Below, piece after piece: positions 34,132 through 43,821 of a stretch of 59,581 nt of DNA; position 1 is the first letter of the stretch; each line of letters begins with the position of its first letter. The notes beneath the pieces were generated by a model. That model was given only the letters and a program-made list of their open reading frames with translations. It was not told the origin of the DNA and searched no databases. Origin of the DNA: Marinilabiliales bacterium (GTDB lineage Bacteria > Bacteroidota > Bacteroidia > Bacteroidales > F082); contig PKTA01000057.1 of NCBI GenBank assembly GCA_002869365.1, positions 7,577 to 67,157 on the forward strand. The letters are read 5' to 3'. Both the position numbers and the translations under genes were made by a program.

Positions 34132-34240
34132 TCTATTCTTATTAATTTCCTTTTTGTTAATGCTATTTATCAGACTGAAATTCGGTAATGAAGCGATATT
34201 TAGTTTTTGATAATACAAAAAAAAGAATCATTAGAGGTTC

Positions 34241-34279
34241 AAAAAAAAATCCCCACATACATTAACTGTATTTGAGGAT
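34241..34279 (-). terminator. intrinsic terminator of purC
   Basis: A 12-position stem (34249-34260 with 34268-34279, 10 of 12 paired) with a 7-base loop. On the minus strand it is followed by nine U residues (A-run 34241-34249). It begins 25 bases after the purC stop. Confidence 0.75.
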
Positions 34280-34304
34280 TCTTTATAATTGTAATAAATA
34301 TTAT

Positions 34305-35252
34305 TTATCTGTTATTCAGGAAATTATTGATGTTTTCCTCTATTCTTCCTATAACAGTTTCGCTTGCAACTTTTACAAATTTTTCTCCAGTAACTTTTTC
34401 ATAGAGTTCGATATATCTTTCAGAAACACTATTAACAAATTCATCAGTCATTTCAGGAACCGTTTGCCCATCTTTGCCCTGGAATCCGTTTTCCATTAGC
34501 CACTCTCTTACAAACTCTTTTGAAAGTTGCTTTTGTTGTTCACCATTGGCAAAAAGTTCTTCATACTTATCAGCATAAAAATATCGTGATGAATCAGGAG
34601 TATGTATCTCGTCGATAAGATAAATCTGGTCGCCAATTTTACCAAATTCGTATTTAGTATCAACTAATATTAATCCTTTTTCGGCTGCTATTTCTGTTCC
34701 TCTTTGAAATAATTTTCTGGTATAATCTTCAAGTTTTTCGTAATCTTCTTTCGATACCAAACCTTGTTTCAGAATTTCTTCTTTGGAGATATCTTCGTCA
34801 TGACCTTCAGTTGCTTTAGTTGTAGGAGTTACGATTGGTTCAGGAAACCGTTGATGTTCTTTCAATCCATCAGGAACTGGAACACCACAAATTTCTCTTG
34901 CTCCTGATTTATAAGTTCTCCATGAACTACCTGTTAAGTAACCTCTTATAATCATTTCAACAGGAAATGGATTACAGTATTTACCAACTGTTACCATTGG
35001 ATCGGGGCTAGCCATTTTCCAGTTAGGAACTATATCGCTGGTAGCATCCAGAAATTTTTCAGCTATCTGGTTTAACACCTGTCCTTTAAAAGGAATTGCT
35101 CTGGGTAAAACCACATCGAAAGCCGAAATACGGTCGCTGGCAACCATAACTAGTAGTTCATCATTAATATTATAAACATCTCTAACTTTTCCGTGATAAA
35201 CATCTTTCTGACCCGGAAATTCAAAATCAGTTCTAATAATTGCTTCGTTCAT
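34305..35252 (-). CDS. purC: phosphoribosylaminoimidazolesuccinocarboxamide synthase
   Basis: A 315-residue purine-pathway enzyme coupling CAIR and aspartate. Signature stretches are [76 protein letters not shown] and [18 protein letters not shown]. The length of about 310 is the longer bacterial/yeast-like form common in Bacteroidota. It lies 23 bases downstream of the PhoH-like gene, so probably shares its promoter. Confidence 0.96.
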   Translation of the reverse strand: MNEAIIRTDFEFPGQKDVYHGKVRDVYNINDELLVMVASDRISAFDVVLPRAIPFKGQVLNQIAEKFLDATSDIVPNWKMASPDPMVTVGKYCNPFPVEMIIRGYLTGSSWRTYKSGAREICGVPVPDGLKEHQRFPEPIVTPTTKATEGHDEDISKEEILKQGLVSKEDYEKLEDYTRKLFQRGTEIAAEKGLILVDTKYEFGKIGDQIYLIDEIHTPDSSRYFYADKYEELFANGEQQKQLSKEFVREWLMENGFQGKDGQTVPEMTDEFVNSVSERYIELYEKVTGEKFVKVASETVIGRIEENINNFLNNR

Positions 35253-35275
35253 GAGTATATATTTATTTATTTCTG

Positions 35276-36223
35276 TTAGTTATCTTCTTTTTCGTATGCA
35301 TTAATAATATTTGTAACCAGTTTGTGACGTACTACATCTCTTCCGTCCAAATGAATAAATTCTATGCCTTTGATTTTCTTTAAAATTCTTTCAGCCTGCA
35401 CCACACCTGATTTTTTGTGCTTTGGTAAATCTATTTGAGTGATATCTCCCGTAACGAAGAACTTAGAGTTTTTCCCCATACGGGTAAGAAACATTTTTAA
35501 TTGACTTTCAGATGCATTTTGGGCTTCATCGAGTATGGCGTAGGCGTTGCTTAATGTTCGGCCACGCATAAATGCCAATGGTGCGATTTCTATTGTTTCA
35601 TCTTCCAGATAGGAAAGAAACTTTTGAGTAGGCAGCATATCGCGCAGAGCATCATAGAGTGGTTGCATATAAGGATCCAGTTTCTCCTTCATATCTCCCG
35701 GAAGGAAGCCTAAACTTTCACCAGCTTCAATGGCTGGGCGGGTAAGTATTATTTTACGAATTTCTTTATTTTTTAATGCTCTTACAGCAAGAGCAACAGC
35801 AGTATAAGTTTTTCCGGTTCCGGCCGGACCAATGGCGAAAATCAAATCGTTTTTTTCGCTTTTTTCAACCATCGCCTTTTGGTTAGGAGTTAAGGCTTTT
35901 ATAATTCTTCCATGACGACCATATACCAGAACATCATCTTTCTCTTTTGACTTTTCTACATTATTATTGCCTTCTTCTCCCATAATTGCTCTTATGGTTT
36001 CTTCGCTAATCTTTCCAAACTTATCATATTGCAACATTAACAAATCGAAACGTTTTTCAAAAGTCGACATCTCTTCTTTGTCGCCTATGAGTTTGATTAA
36101 ATCACCTCGTGCAATTATTTTTAATTTCGGAAACATATCCTTTATAATATTCAAATATTTATCGGCTATGCCATAAATTTCCGCAGGATTTTCCACATCT
36201 ATTTGTAGAACTGTTTCGCTCAT
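35276..36223 (-). CDS. PhoH family ATPase
   Basis: A 315-residue P-loop protein. A small KH-like N-terminal domain ([20 protein letters not shown]) is followed by the PhoH ATPase: [16 protein letters not shown] (Walker A), [58 protein letters not shown] (Walker B) and [12 protein letters not shown]. PhoH-like proteins are linked to RNA and ribosome metabolism; the exact role is unclear. It is first gene of a pair with purC, with a TAATTTTG element 23 bases upstream. Confidence 0.95.
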   Translation of the reverse strand: MSETVLQIDVENPAEIYGIADKYLNIIKDMFPKLKIIARGDLIKLIGDKEEMSTFEKRFDLLMLQYDKFGKISEETIRAIMGEEGNNNVEKSKEKDDVLVYGRHGRIIKALTPNQKAMVEKSEKNDLIFAIGPAGTGKTYTAVALAVRALKNKEIRKIILTRPAIEAGESLGFLPGDMKEKLDPYMQPLYDALRDMLPTQKFLSYLEDETIEIAPLAFMRGRTLSNAYAILDEAQNASESQLKMFLTRMGKNSKFFVTGDITQIDLPKHKKSGVVQAERILKKIKGIEFIHLDGRDVVRHKLVTNIINAYEKEDN

Positions 36224-36245
36224 AGACTATTTTTATTTTATTGGG

Positions 36246-36253
36246 CAAAATTA
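36246..36253 (-). promoter_or_regulatory. TAnnTTTG -7 element for phoH-purC
   Basis: The minus strand reads TAATTTTG, 23 bases upstream of the PhoH start. Confidence 0.6.
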
Positions 36254-36286
36254 TTAAAAATTAAGGGATACCATGACTTAATTTTA

Positions 36287-36294
36287 TAATTTTG
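36287..36294 (+). promoter_or_regulatory. TAnnTTTG -7 element for the DUF62 gene
   Basis: TAATTTTG, exact consensus, 51 bases before the ATG at 36346, back-to-back with the phoH element. Confidence 0.55.
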
Positions 36295-36345
36295 ATGTTT
36301 GGCAATGATTTGTGACATAGAAATAAGCATATTGGAAAAATAATA

Positions 36346-37125
36346 ATGGGAATTATAACAATAACCAGCGATTGGGGATACACTGACTTTTATCAGGCAA
36401 GTGTTAAAGGTATGATATACAAATATCTACCCGACGCTATTATAGTTGATATAAGTCATAGTATTACTCCATTCGACATTGTTGAGGCTTCATTTATTAT
36501 TAAAAATACCTATAAAAGTTTCCCTGATGGCAGCGTTCATATCATTGGAATTGATACTGAAGAGTCGCTTTCGAATGCGCATACTGCAGTTTTATACGAG
36601 AATCAGTTTTTTGTAGGCAATGATAATGGCATTTTTTCACTGATTTTTGATAAAGAACCGGAAAAAATGGTAGAGTTGGATATTTTGCACGACTCTTCTG
36701 TAAACACATTCTCAAGTCGCGACAGATTTGTTAAAGCTGCCACACATTTGGCACAAGGAAAACCAATTGAAGAATTGGGAGATATTAAAACTGCCCTTAA
36801 AACAAAGTATCCTTTCGAACCTTCTTCCGATAAAAATGGAATAAAAGGAGTTGTAACCTATATTGATAACTTTGAGAATCTTTTTACGAACATTAGTTTC
36901 GATTTTTTCAATAAAATATTTATGGGGAAGAAGTTTGTAATAAAGTTTAACTCATATACTACCGATAAAATTTCGAATTCCTATTCAGACGTAAGACAGG
37001 GAGAAATAGTGGCTCTTTTTGCAAGTAATGGGATGCTTGAAATTGCAATTAATGAAGGGAATGCAGCATCATTATTGGGTATGAAAAGGAGAAGTCATAT
37101 TTTTATTGACTTTGTTGAAAAATAG
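36346..37125 (+). CDS. SAM hydrolase / SAM-dependent hydroxide adenosyltransferase (DUF62 family)
   Basis: A 259-residue enzyme of the fluorinase/chlorinase superfamily. The housekeeping members convert SAM and water to adenosine and methionine. It starts ITITSDWGYTDFYQASVKGMIYKYLPDAIIVDISHSITPFDI, where the Asp of SDWG and the His of ISHSI are the expected active-site residues. FVGNDNGIFSLIF and the C-terminal barrel (GVVTYIDNFENLFTNIS) follow. Its last 31 bases overlap the 3' end of the convergent PAP2 gene. It ends in TAG. Confidence 0.9.
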   Translation: MGIITITSDWGYTDFYQASVKGMIYKYLPDAIIVDISHSITPFDIVEASFIIKNTYKSFPDGSVHIIGIDTEESLSNAHTAVLYENQFFVGNDNGIFSLIFDKEPEKMVELDILHDSSVNTFSSRDRFVKAATHLAQGKPIEELGDIKTALKTKYPFEPSSDKNGIKGVVTYIDNFENLFTNISFDFFNKIFMGKKFVIKFNSYTTDKISNSYSDVRQGEIVALFASNGMLEIAINEGNAASLLGMKRRSHIFIDFVEK

Positions 37126-37676
37126 TCCAATATATAAGTAAAAAGCATATACATTAACCAACTAACTAAAATTCCAAGCAAGGCGCCTGCAATAACATCA
37201 GAGGGATAGTGTTTTCCAAGGTAAACCCTTGAATACATAATAGATAGACCCCATAGTGGCATAAGCCATTTCAACCATTTGTGTCTGTCGCCCATAAGAA
37301 ATATGCTCATAAATGCGATTGTAAAACTATTTGATGCATGTGAAGAAACAAAACTAAACTTACCTCCACAGCCTACAATATTTTTAATTAATCCTTCAAG
37401 TTCAGGTTCGTAACAGGGGCGTAGCCTTTCGAAAACATTTTTAAATAAATGTACTGAAATTAAGTCACTTAAGCCAATTGCCAATATAAATACAGGGATG
37501 GCTATCCAGGCTTTGGATTTGTATTTTATGACAACAAAATAGAGTAATAATATATATAATGGAACCCATATACCGATTGAACTAATCCATATCATTATTA
37601 CATCCAATAAGTGGTTATTAGCACCATTTATCAGAAATAATAAGTTGTAATCAATTTGTTTTAACCAATCAATCAT
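37095..37676 (-). CDS. PAP2-family phosphatase (undecaprenyl-diphosphatase/lipid phosphatase-like)
   Basis: A 193-residue membrane phosphatase with about five transmembrane helices. The three PAP2 motifs are present: KNVFERLRP (KxxxxxxRP), FVSSHASNS (motif 2 His) and SRVYLGKHYPSDVIAG (SRxxxxxHxxxD). It probably dephosphorylates undecaprenyl diphosphate or lipid phosphates at the periplasmic face. The 3' end overlaps the DUF62 gene by 31 bases on the opposite strand. It lies 10 bases downstream of the TonB-C-like gene. Confidence 0.93.
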   Translation of the reverse strand: MIDWLKQIDYNLLFLINGANNHLLDVIMIWISSIGIWVPLYILLLYFVVIKYKSKAWIAIPVFILAIGLSDLISVHLFKNVFERLRPCYEPELEGLIKNIVGCGGKFSFVSSHASNSFTIAFMSIFLMGDRHKWLKWLMPLWGLSIMYSRVYLGKHYPSDVIAGALLGILVSWLMYMLFTYILDYFSTKSIKI

Positions 37677-37686
37677 TTGTATTGTT

Positions 37687-38307
37687 TTATTTTTTTTCCT
37701 CCATAAGTTTTTTTCTTATTTCGTAATACTCATTATTATAGGGATCTCGCTTTATAAGTTCAGCAACATATTTAAGTGCTCTTTTCTTTTGACCTTTGTC
37801 CAATGCCTTGTCAAGTTTTTCTTTATAATAACTGTCTCCTTTGCATTGATAACCAGTCAATTCGACTTTGAATACTATCATTGCATCTGTGGTATTTGTT
37901 TCTGTTTCATTTATCATGAATTGGATCGGAACTTCGAATTTTGTGTATTTATCATCATCACATTTATTCCAGTTTCCTACAGTTGCATTCATGAATTTTT
38001 GAATTTCATTTTCTATTCCCCAACGTAATGGGTTTGTAATTCTTAAATTTTTTAATTTGCCTTCGCAATCAACTTCAAATCGAACTATTTCAATTCCAAC
38101 AATACAATTCTTTTTAGCAAATTCGGGATATTCAACTGTCTTCCAGAATAAACTCTCAAATGAATAAAAACCACCTTTGTACCTATAATCCAGAAGTTGC
38201 TTTAGGTTTTCTTTCCGGCTTTCAGCAGCTGTGCTATTAGTTTGAGATATCAACAAATTGCTGATAATAAATAAACTTAAAAAAAGTATAATTATTCTTT
38301 TAATCAT
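37687..38307 (-). CDS. exported protein with TonB C-terminal-like domain
   Basis: A 206-residue protein with a signal peptide (IIILFLSLFIISNLLISQ). Residues about 55-125 resemble the TonB C-terminal fold: VEYPEFAKKNCIVGIEIVRFEVDCEGKLKNLRI, then a helix and VPIQFMI. The usual YPEEARKxxxxGxV pattern is recognisable but diverged. The tail is helical (LDKALDKGQKKRALKYVAELIKRDPYNNEYYEIRKKL), TPR-like. No TonB transmembrane/proline-rich part is present, so this is a free periplasmic domain. Role unknown. Confidence 0.7.
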   Translation of the reverse strand: MIKRIIILFLSLFIISNLLISQTNSTAAESRKENLKQLLDYRYKGGFYSFESLFWKTVEYPEFAKKNCIVGIEIVRFEVDCEGKLKNLRITNPLRWGIENEIQKFMNATVGNWNKCDDDKYTKFEVPIQFMINETETNTTDAMIVFKVELTGYQCKGDSYYKEKLDKALDKGQKKRALKYVAELIKRDPYNNEYYEIRKKLMEEKK

Positions 38308-38360
38308 AAGTGATTTTTTATTGTAAAAATATAAAAATGATTGTTATGGCTGACGACTTA

Positions 38361-38696
38361 TTATGCTTTGGCAGAAAGAACTTCTTTTATTTCCAAAAGC
38401 ATTTTTTTTGTTCTGTGTAAAGTATTCAAAACATCAACTTTCTCAAAATTATTTTCCTTTTCTTTTCTTTCAATGAAATCATTGGCACCTTGAATAGTCA
38501 TGCCCTTTACTTTAACCAGTTCATGAATAATTCTGAAATTATCAATATCTCTTCTGGTAAAAAGGCGAGTTCCTTTATTGCTTTTTTTTGGTTTGATAAT
38601 TTTAAACTCCTTTTCCCAATACCTTACCAATGAAGTGTTTACATTAAACATTTCAGCAACTTCACCTATTTTATAATACACTTTATTTGTTGCCAT
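38361..38696 (-). CDS. MerR-family transcriptional regulator
   Basis: A 111-residue DNA-binding protein with an N-terminal winged helix: YYKIGEVAEMFNVNTSLVRYWEKEFKIIKPKKSNKGTRLFT then RRDIDNFRIIHELV. A short dimerisation coil follows (FERKEKENNFEKVDVLNTLHRTKKMLLEIKEVL). No cysteine cluster or large effector domain. It is 10 bases downstream of the M23 peptidase gene, a pairing often seen in Bacteroidota. Target and effector are unknown. Confidence 0.92.
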   Translation of the reverse strand: MATNKVYYKIGEVAEMFNVNTSLVRYWEKEFKIIKPKKSNKGTRLFTRRDIDNFRIIHELVKVKGMTIQGANDFIERKEKENNFEKVDVLNTLHRTKKMLLEIKEVLSAKA

Positions 38697-38706
38697 TTTT
38701 ATAAAA

Positions 38707-39678
38707 TTAATCGAGAGACTGAGAAGGTAATTTTGATAAATCTAAGAGTAATTCATATTCTTCAGGACTCAAATCGTTGTAGAAATAATAAATAGGATTT
38801 ACAGTTCTATTATTTTTTCTTACTTCATAGTGCAAGTGTGGAGCAGTGGATTTTCCTGTGTTTCCTACGGTGGCTATCACTTGTCCTCTTTTTACTTTTT
38901 CACCTCTTTTAACTAGAATGGTTTTTGTATGAGCATAAAAAGTATGGTAACCATATCCATGATCTATTTCAATTATATTGCCATAACCACGTTTCGATTT
39001 TTTTGTTTTTGTTACAGTTCCATCACCGGTTGCAACAATTGGAGTTCCCTGTGGCGCAGAAAAGTCGAGGCCTGCATGAAATTTATTTACTTTATAGATT
39101 GGATCGATTCGATACCCAAAATATGATGCTATTCTTTTTAAATCGGTATTGTTAACTGGTTGAATTGCAGGTAAACTGGCAAGCATATTTTCTTTATTCT
39201 TTGCCAGTTTATATACTTCGTCGAATGATTTCGACTGTACATAAATCTGGCTGGCTATCTTATCTAGTTTTTTAGCCGTGGTTTCTAAGATTTGTGTATT
39301 GTTATATCCTTCCAGTGCAGAGTACCTGTCAACTCCTCCATACCCGGCCTGCCTTACTTCCTTTGGTATTGGTTCTGCTTCAAAAATAATTCTGTAAATA
39401 TTATCGTCTTTGTCGCCAAGTTCATCTAAAACCACTTGCATTTTATCAAGACGATCATTCATAATCTCATTTTGAAGTTGATATTGAGATAATTCTCTTT
39501 TTAATATTCTCTCTCTGGGAGATTCGAATAAGGTGAACGAGATGAAGAAAAGTACAATAGCCAATGCTAATGTAGTAATCAAAAACAAAAAGGTACGGAA
39601 TATTTTCTGACCTTTGCTCCGCTTAAGTTCTTCGTAAGCAAGAGTTTTTGTATTAAAGACATATTTAGTTTTGGCCAT
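38707..39678 (-). CDS. M23-family metallopeptidase (murein endopeptidase-like)
   Basis: A 323-residue envelope protein with one transmembrane helix near the N-terminus (FRTFLFLITTLALAIVLFFISF). A coiled-coil stalk (RILKRELSQYQLQNEIMNDRLDKMQVVL) precedes a C-terminal LytM domain: KFHAGLDFSAPQGTPIVATGDGTV (HxxxD) and APHLHYEV (HxH), with GYHTFYAHTKTI between. All zinc ligands are present, so it is likely active on peptidoglycan. I chose ATG 39678 (MAKTKYVFN); the -7 element at 39700-39707 lies inside the extension from 39702. Confidence 0.93.
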   Translation of the reverse strand: MAKTKYVFNTKTLAYEELKRSKGQKIFRTFLFLITTLALAIVLFFISFTLFESPRERILKRELSQYQLQNEIMNDRLDKMQVVLDELGDKDDNIYRIIFEAEPIPKEVRQAGYGGVDRYSALEGYNNTQILETTAKKLDKIASQIYVQSKSFDEVYKLAKNKENMLASLPAIQPVNNTDLKRIASYFGYRIDPIYKVNKFHAGLDFSAPQGTPIVATGDGTVTKTKKSKRGYGNIIEIDHGYGYHTFYAHTKTILVKRGEKVKRGQVIATVGNTGKSTAPHLHYEVRKNNRTVNPIYYFYNDLSPEEYELLLDLSKLPSQSLD

Positions 39679-39699
39679 AAGATTTATGTTCAACGGCTG

Positions 39700-39707
39700 C
39701 AAAATTA
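39700..39707 (-). promoter_or_regulatory. TAnnTTTG -7 element for the M23-merR unit
   Basis: The minus strand reads TAATTTTG, 22 bases upstream of ATG 39678 and 11 bases from the oppositely oriented alaS element. Confidence 0.6.
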
Positions 39708-39718
39708 ATTAATTCGAG

Positions 39719-39726
39719 TAAATTTG
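39719..39726 (+). promoter_or_regulatory. TAnnTTTG -7 element for alaS
   Basis: TAAATTTG, exact consensus, 50 bases before the alaS ATG. Confidence 0.6.
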
Positions 39727-39776
39727 CACCTTTAAAAATACTTAATTATAAACACATAAATGTTAACTGACTGAAA

Positions 39777-42410
39777 ATGACATCATCAGATATAAGAAAA
39801 GCATTTTTGGATTTTTTTAAATCCAAGAACCATAGCATAGTTGCTTCGGCTCCTATGGTAGTAAAAGACGATCCTAGCTTGATGTTTACCAATGCAGGAA
39901 TGAACCAATTTAAGGATTTATTCCTTGGAAACGCACCCATCAAAAGTCCCAGAGTGGCTGATACTCAGAAGTGTTTGAGGGTTTCAGGAAAACATAATGA
40001 TTTGGAAGAGGTTGGCCATGATACTTATCATCATACTATGTTTGAAATGCTGGGTAACTGGTCTTTTGGTGATCCTGAACGTAAGTCAGGCGGGTATTTT
40101 AAAAAAGAAGCCATAGAATGGGCCTGGGAGTTTTTGACAGATGTTTTAAAAATAGATAAAAAAAGTTTGTTTGTTACTGTTTTCGAAGGCGACAAAGATG
40201 ATAATCTTAGTATGGATGAAGAATCCCTTGTTCACTGGAAGAATATAGTTCCGGAAGATCAGATATTATTTGGCTCTAAAAAGGACAATTTCTGGGAAAT
40301 GGGAGATACTGGCCCATGTGGCCCATGTTCGGAAATTCATGTGGATATCAGATCAGAACAGGAAAAGAAGAAAACAAGCGGAAGAGAATTGGTAAATATG
40401 GATCACCCCTTGGTTATTGAAGTTTGGAATCTTGTTTTTATAGAGTTTAACAGATTGGCAAGTGGAAAACTCGAAAACTTAAAGGCAAAACATGTGGATA
40501 CAGGTATGGGGTTCGAACGTTTGTGCATGGTAATGCAAGGTGTTCAGTCGAATTATGATACCGATGTTTTTACTCCTCTTTTGAAAAGAATTGCTGATTT
40601 ATCTGGTTTGAAATATGGTGAAAATGAGGATAAAGACATAGCAATGAGAGTAATAGCTGATCACTTAAGGGCTGTTTCATTTGCCATTGCCGACGGACAA
40701 CTTCCTTCAAATACAGGTGCCGGTTACGTTATCAGGAGAATACTTCGCAGAGCCGTTAGATATGGTTATACTTTCCTGGATTTTAGTGCTCCATTCATGA
40801 CCAAATTACTCGATGTTTTAAATGAAATGATGGGTGATGTTTTTCCCGAACTTATTAAACAATCGGAAATTATTGAAAAAGTAATTTATGAAGAGGAAGC
40901 ATCATTTCTCCGTACATTGGAACAAGGTATAAGGCGATTTGATAATTATCTTAAAACTGCTTCTGGAAAAACTATCGATGGAGATTTTGCTTTTGAACTC
41001 TTTGATACATTTGGTTTCCCTATCGACCTTACACGTTTAATGGCTAAAGAAAAGGGTTATGATGTAGATATGGAAGGCTTTAACAAAGGTCTTGAGGCTC
41101 AAAAGAAAAGGTCTCGTTCGGCTGCAAATATTGATGCAGGCGACTGGATTGAACTTGCTGATTCAACATCTGAAACGGAGTTTGTTGGTTACGCACAACT
41201 TTCATGCAAGGCAAAAATTCAGAAGTACCGCTCCGTAGTAAGTAAAAAGAAGACAATTTTCGAACTAGTACTTGATCAAACTCCATTTTATGCTGAGTCC
41301 GGCGGACAGGTAGGTGATAGCGGAAAACTTGTTTCCAAAAATGAAAGTATTGATATTTTCGATACCAAAAAAGAGAATAACCTTTGGGTTCATATGGCCA
41401 ATAAACTACCTGAACAGCTTGAAGCAGAGTTTGTTGCTACTGTTAATATTGAAAAACGTGAGGCTACAGCCAAAAATCATACTGCCACCCACTTGCTGCA
41501 TGCAGCCTTGAAAATTGTATTGGGAGATCATGTTGAACAAAAAGGTTCTTTGGTTGATTCACAAAAATTAAGGTTTGACTTTTCTCATTTCTCTAAAATG
41601 ACTGAGGAAGAAATCAAAACAGTTGAGGATATCGTTAACAGGAAAATCAGGGAAAATATAAGTTCGGATATTAAATCGGATATTCCTATGACTCAAGCCA
41701 TTGAATCGGGGGCAACAGCCCTGTTTGGAGAGAAATATGGTGATTTTGTAAGAGTTGTAACATTTGATCCTGAGTATTCTATTGAACTTTGTGGTGGAAC
41801 ACATATTAAGGCTACCGGAGAACTTGGTTTGATGAAAATAACTTCCGAAGGTGGTATAGCTGCAGGAGTTAGACGAATAGAGGCTGTTACCGCAGAGAAT
41901 GCTGTAAAACTTGTTCATGAAAAATTTGATACACTTGAAGAATTAAAAACTTTGGTTAAGAATCCGGCCGATATTATTGGAACTGTATCCAACTTATTGG
42001 AGCAAAATAATATCATGCGGAAGCAGTTGGAAAAACTTCAAAGTGAAAGTGCTCAAAATTTAAGTAAGAATTTAATTGCTAAAGCAGTAGAAATTAACGG
42101 TAAAAAATTTATTTCTGCGAAAGTTGATGTTGATGCCGGTCAGTTAAAAGATATTGCTCATAAACTTAGAATTTCTTCTGATGACATTGTTGTTGTATTG
42201 GCAGCTGAGTCATGTGATAAAGTTAATCTTGTGGTTGCTCTATCCGATGAATTAGTAAAAAGTTCGCAACTTAATGCATCTAATATTATAAGGAATATTT
42301 CTTCTTTCATTAAAGGAGGGGGAGGTGGTCAACCTCATTTGGCTATGGCCGGAGGTAAGGATGCTTCAGGAATAGATGCCGCATTTTCTGCTGCAAGAAA
42401 ATTATTGTAA
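39777..42410 (+). CDS. alaS: alanyl-tRNA synthetase
   Basis: An 877-residue class II synthetase, full length. The catalytic core shows FLDFFKSKNHSIVASAPMV, FTNAGMNQFKDLFLG, RVADTQKCLRVSGKHNDLEEVG and GDTGPCGPCSEIH. The helical domain has LPSNTGAGYVIRRILRRAVRYGY. The editing domain carries the zinc-binding HTATHLLHAAL and CGGTHIKATGELG. The C-terminal oligomerisation/tRNA-binding domain has the glycine-rich IKGGGGGQPHLAMAGGKD. Both editing and aminoacylation motifs are intact. Divergent from the M23 peptidase gene. Confidence 0.97.
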   Translation: MTSSDIRKAFLDFFKSKNHSIVASAPMVVKDDPSLMFTNAGMNQFKDLFLGNAPIKSPRVADTQKCLRVSGKHNDLEEVGHDTYHHTMFEMLGNWSFGDPERKSGGYFKKEAIEWAWEFLTDVLKIDKKSLFVTVFEGDKDDNLSMDEESLVHWKNIVPEDQILFGSKKDNFWEMGDTGPCGPCSEIHVDIRSEQEKKKTSGRELVNMDHPLVIEVWNLVFIEFNRLASGKLENLKAKHVDTGMGFERLCMVMQGVQSNYDTDVFTPLLKRIADLSGLKYGENEDKDIAMRVIADHLRAVSFAIADGQLPSNTGAGYVIRRILRRAVRYGYTFLDFSAPFMTKLLDVLNEMMGDVFPELIKQSEIIEKVIYEEEASFLRTLEQGIRRFDNYLKTASGKTIDGDFAFELFDTFGFPIDLTRLMAKEKGYDVDMEGFNKGLEAQKKRSRSAANIDAGDWIELADSTSETEFVGYAQLSCKAKIQKYRSVVSKKKTIFELVLDQTPFYAESGGQVGDSGKLVSKNESIDIFDTKKENNLWVHMANKLPEQLEAEFVATVNIEKREATAKNHTATHLLHAALKIVLGDHVEQKGSLVDSQKLRFDFSHFSKMTEEEIKTVEDIVNRKIRENISSDIKSDIPMTQAIESGATALFGEKYGDFVRVVTFDPEYSIELCGGTHIKATGELGLMKITSEGGIAAGVRRIEAVTAENAVKLVHEKFDTLEELKTLVKNPADIIGTVSNLLEQNNIMRKQLEKLQSESAQNLSKNLIAKAVEINGKKFISAKVDVDAGQLKDIAHKLRISSDDIVVVLAAESCDKVNLVVALSDELVKSSQLNASNIIRNISSFIKGGGGGQPHLAMAGGKDASGIDAAFSAARKLL

Positions 42411-42590
42411 GTTTAACTTAATATAGTTTTACTAAAATAATTTATCTTTAATAGAGTTAAATAATTGATAAACAGAACAATAACCAATATTGTGTTTGTT
42501 GATAAAAAAGTAATTTTTTTTAGACAGTGGTCTGATATGGCCGATTATCTTTTATAAATTTACACTATGCATCATTGTAAACATATATTT

Positions 42591-43808
42591 ATGAATAAAA
42601 TTGATTCCTCAAGTATAAAGATATGGCTGTTTATTGTTTTGTTTACTCTTTCAGGCATATCTGTTTATGCCCAGGAAGATTATGTTCAACTGGAAGATGA
42701 AATAAACTTTTCAACTATTAGTCCTTCTCTAAGTGAAATGGATAGAGTAAAAGGATGGGCTCTGCAGGATAATGGCGCTTGGATGTCGGAAATGAACAGA
42801 ATCCCACTCTCTTTTGAAAATAAGGTTAAACCAAGAACACCCAAAGAAAAATTAGGACAGGACAATATTGTTTCTTTAGAGTTACGTCGAGTGATGGTTG
42901 GCAGAGAGCAATACATGGCCTTTATTCATATTTATGAGGATGGTCTTTATGAATTTCCTATACTCCAAGAAGACTGGACACAATTCAAATCTTTTGAATT
43001 CTATGTTTTTAAAGCAACAAAGCTTGCAGAAATACTTCCTGAAGATTTTGAATTCAACCAACAGTGGGGTGTAAACCTAGATGCTTATGCCCGCGGTACT
43101 GTAAGAAATTTTGATGAGGATGATGAAGGTATTATTGAGGATGAAATAAAAAAGGCTGTACTTGCTGTTGAAAAAGGTGAGGTTGTTAATAACTGGAATC
43201 TTGTTTTTGGTGTTCATCCAATTAAAAATGGTGAAGATGAAGTGGTTAGGTTCAAGATTATAAAAACTTTCAGAAAAGATTATTTGGTTAATTATTATAC
43301 AAATAATGAAACCTGGAAAATGAATATTAGTAGGTCTTTTTGGGAAGTCAGATCTAATGTTTTTAAATCTTTTATACGTGATGCTCAAGAGTACCTTATT
43401 GATATTGAAGAGGGCCTGCTTCCTACCAGTTACGATAGTTCGTATCAAAATTATTATAATTGGGGAGTGGTTAGGTACCAGATGGGCGATTATTCCAATG
43501 CAATCAGGTATTTCAAAAAAGCAGTTGCTCAAAACCCTGATACTGATGATTTTATGATTTATGCTTTCCGTGGGAATGCATACAGTAAGAAGGAAATGTA
43601 TAATGATGCAATAGCAGATTTCGATCGCGCTCTTTCTCTTCAACCAAAAGATATTATGGATTATTCTAACTGGGTTAGGAATTATTTTAATAGAGGTGTG
43701 TCAAAGTTTTATCTGAATGATCTTGATGGGGCCTGTAAGGATTGGAATAAGGCTCTGGAACTTGGATTCGGGCAGGCACACGACTATATTATGGAATATT
43801 GTGAATAA
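42591..43808 (+). CDS. exported TPR protein, hypothetical
   Basis: A 405-residue protein with signal peptide (IKIWLFIVLFTLSGISVYAQ). Residues 30-280 form a unique beta-rich domain I do not recognise (SLELRRVMVGREQYMAFIHIYEDGLYEFP, WGVNLDAYARGTVRN). Residues about 285-400 are TPR repeats (YYNWGVVRYQMGDYSNAIRYFKKAVAQNP, RGNAYSKKEMYNDAIADFDRALSLQP, NRGVSKFYLNDLDGACKDWNKALELG). The start may be ATG 42591 (MNKIDSSS) or 42567; the former gives a cleaner signal peptide. It is followed after 13 bases by a barrel-SPOR protein, likely in one transcript. Confidence 0.75.
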   Translation: MNKIDSSSIKIWLFIVLFTLSGISVYAQEDYVQLEDEINFSTISPSLSEMDRVKGWALQDNGAWMSEMNRIPLSFENKVKPRTPKEKLGQDNIVSLELRRVMVGREQYMAFIHIYEDGLYEFPILQEDWTQFKSFEFYVFKATKLAEILPEDFEFNQQWGVNLDAYARGTVRNFDEDDEGIIEDEIKKAVLAVEKGEVVNNWNLVFGVHPIKNGEDEVVRFKIIKTFRKDYLVNYYTNNETWKMNISRSFWEVRSNVFKSFIRDAQEYLIDIEEGLLPTSYDSSYQNYYNWGVVRYQMGDYSNAIRYFKKAVAQNPDTDDFMIYAFRGNAYSKKEMYNDAIADFDRALSLQPKDIMDYSNWVRNYFNRGVSKFYLNDLDGACKDWNKALELGFGQAHDYIMEYCE

Positions 43809-43821
43809 CTAAGTGAGATTA

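Noticed and set aside
43077-43643. Minus-strand 188-codon frame opposite the TPR gene
   Set aside because: Antisense shadow of a gene with a clear signal peptide and TPR repeats; no family-like features of its own.
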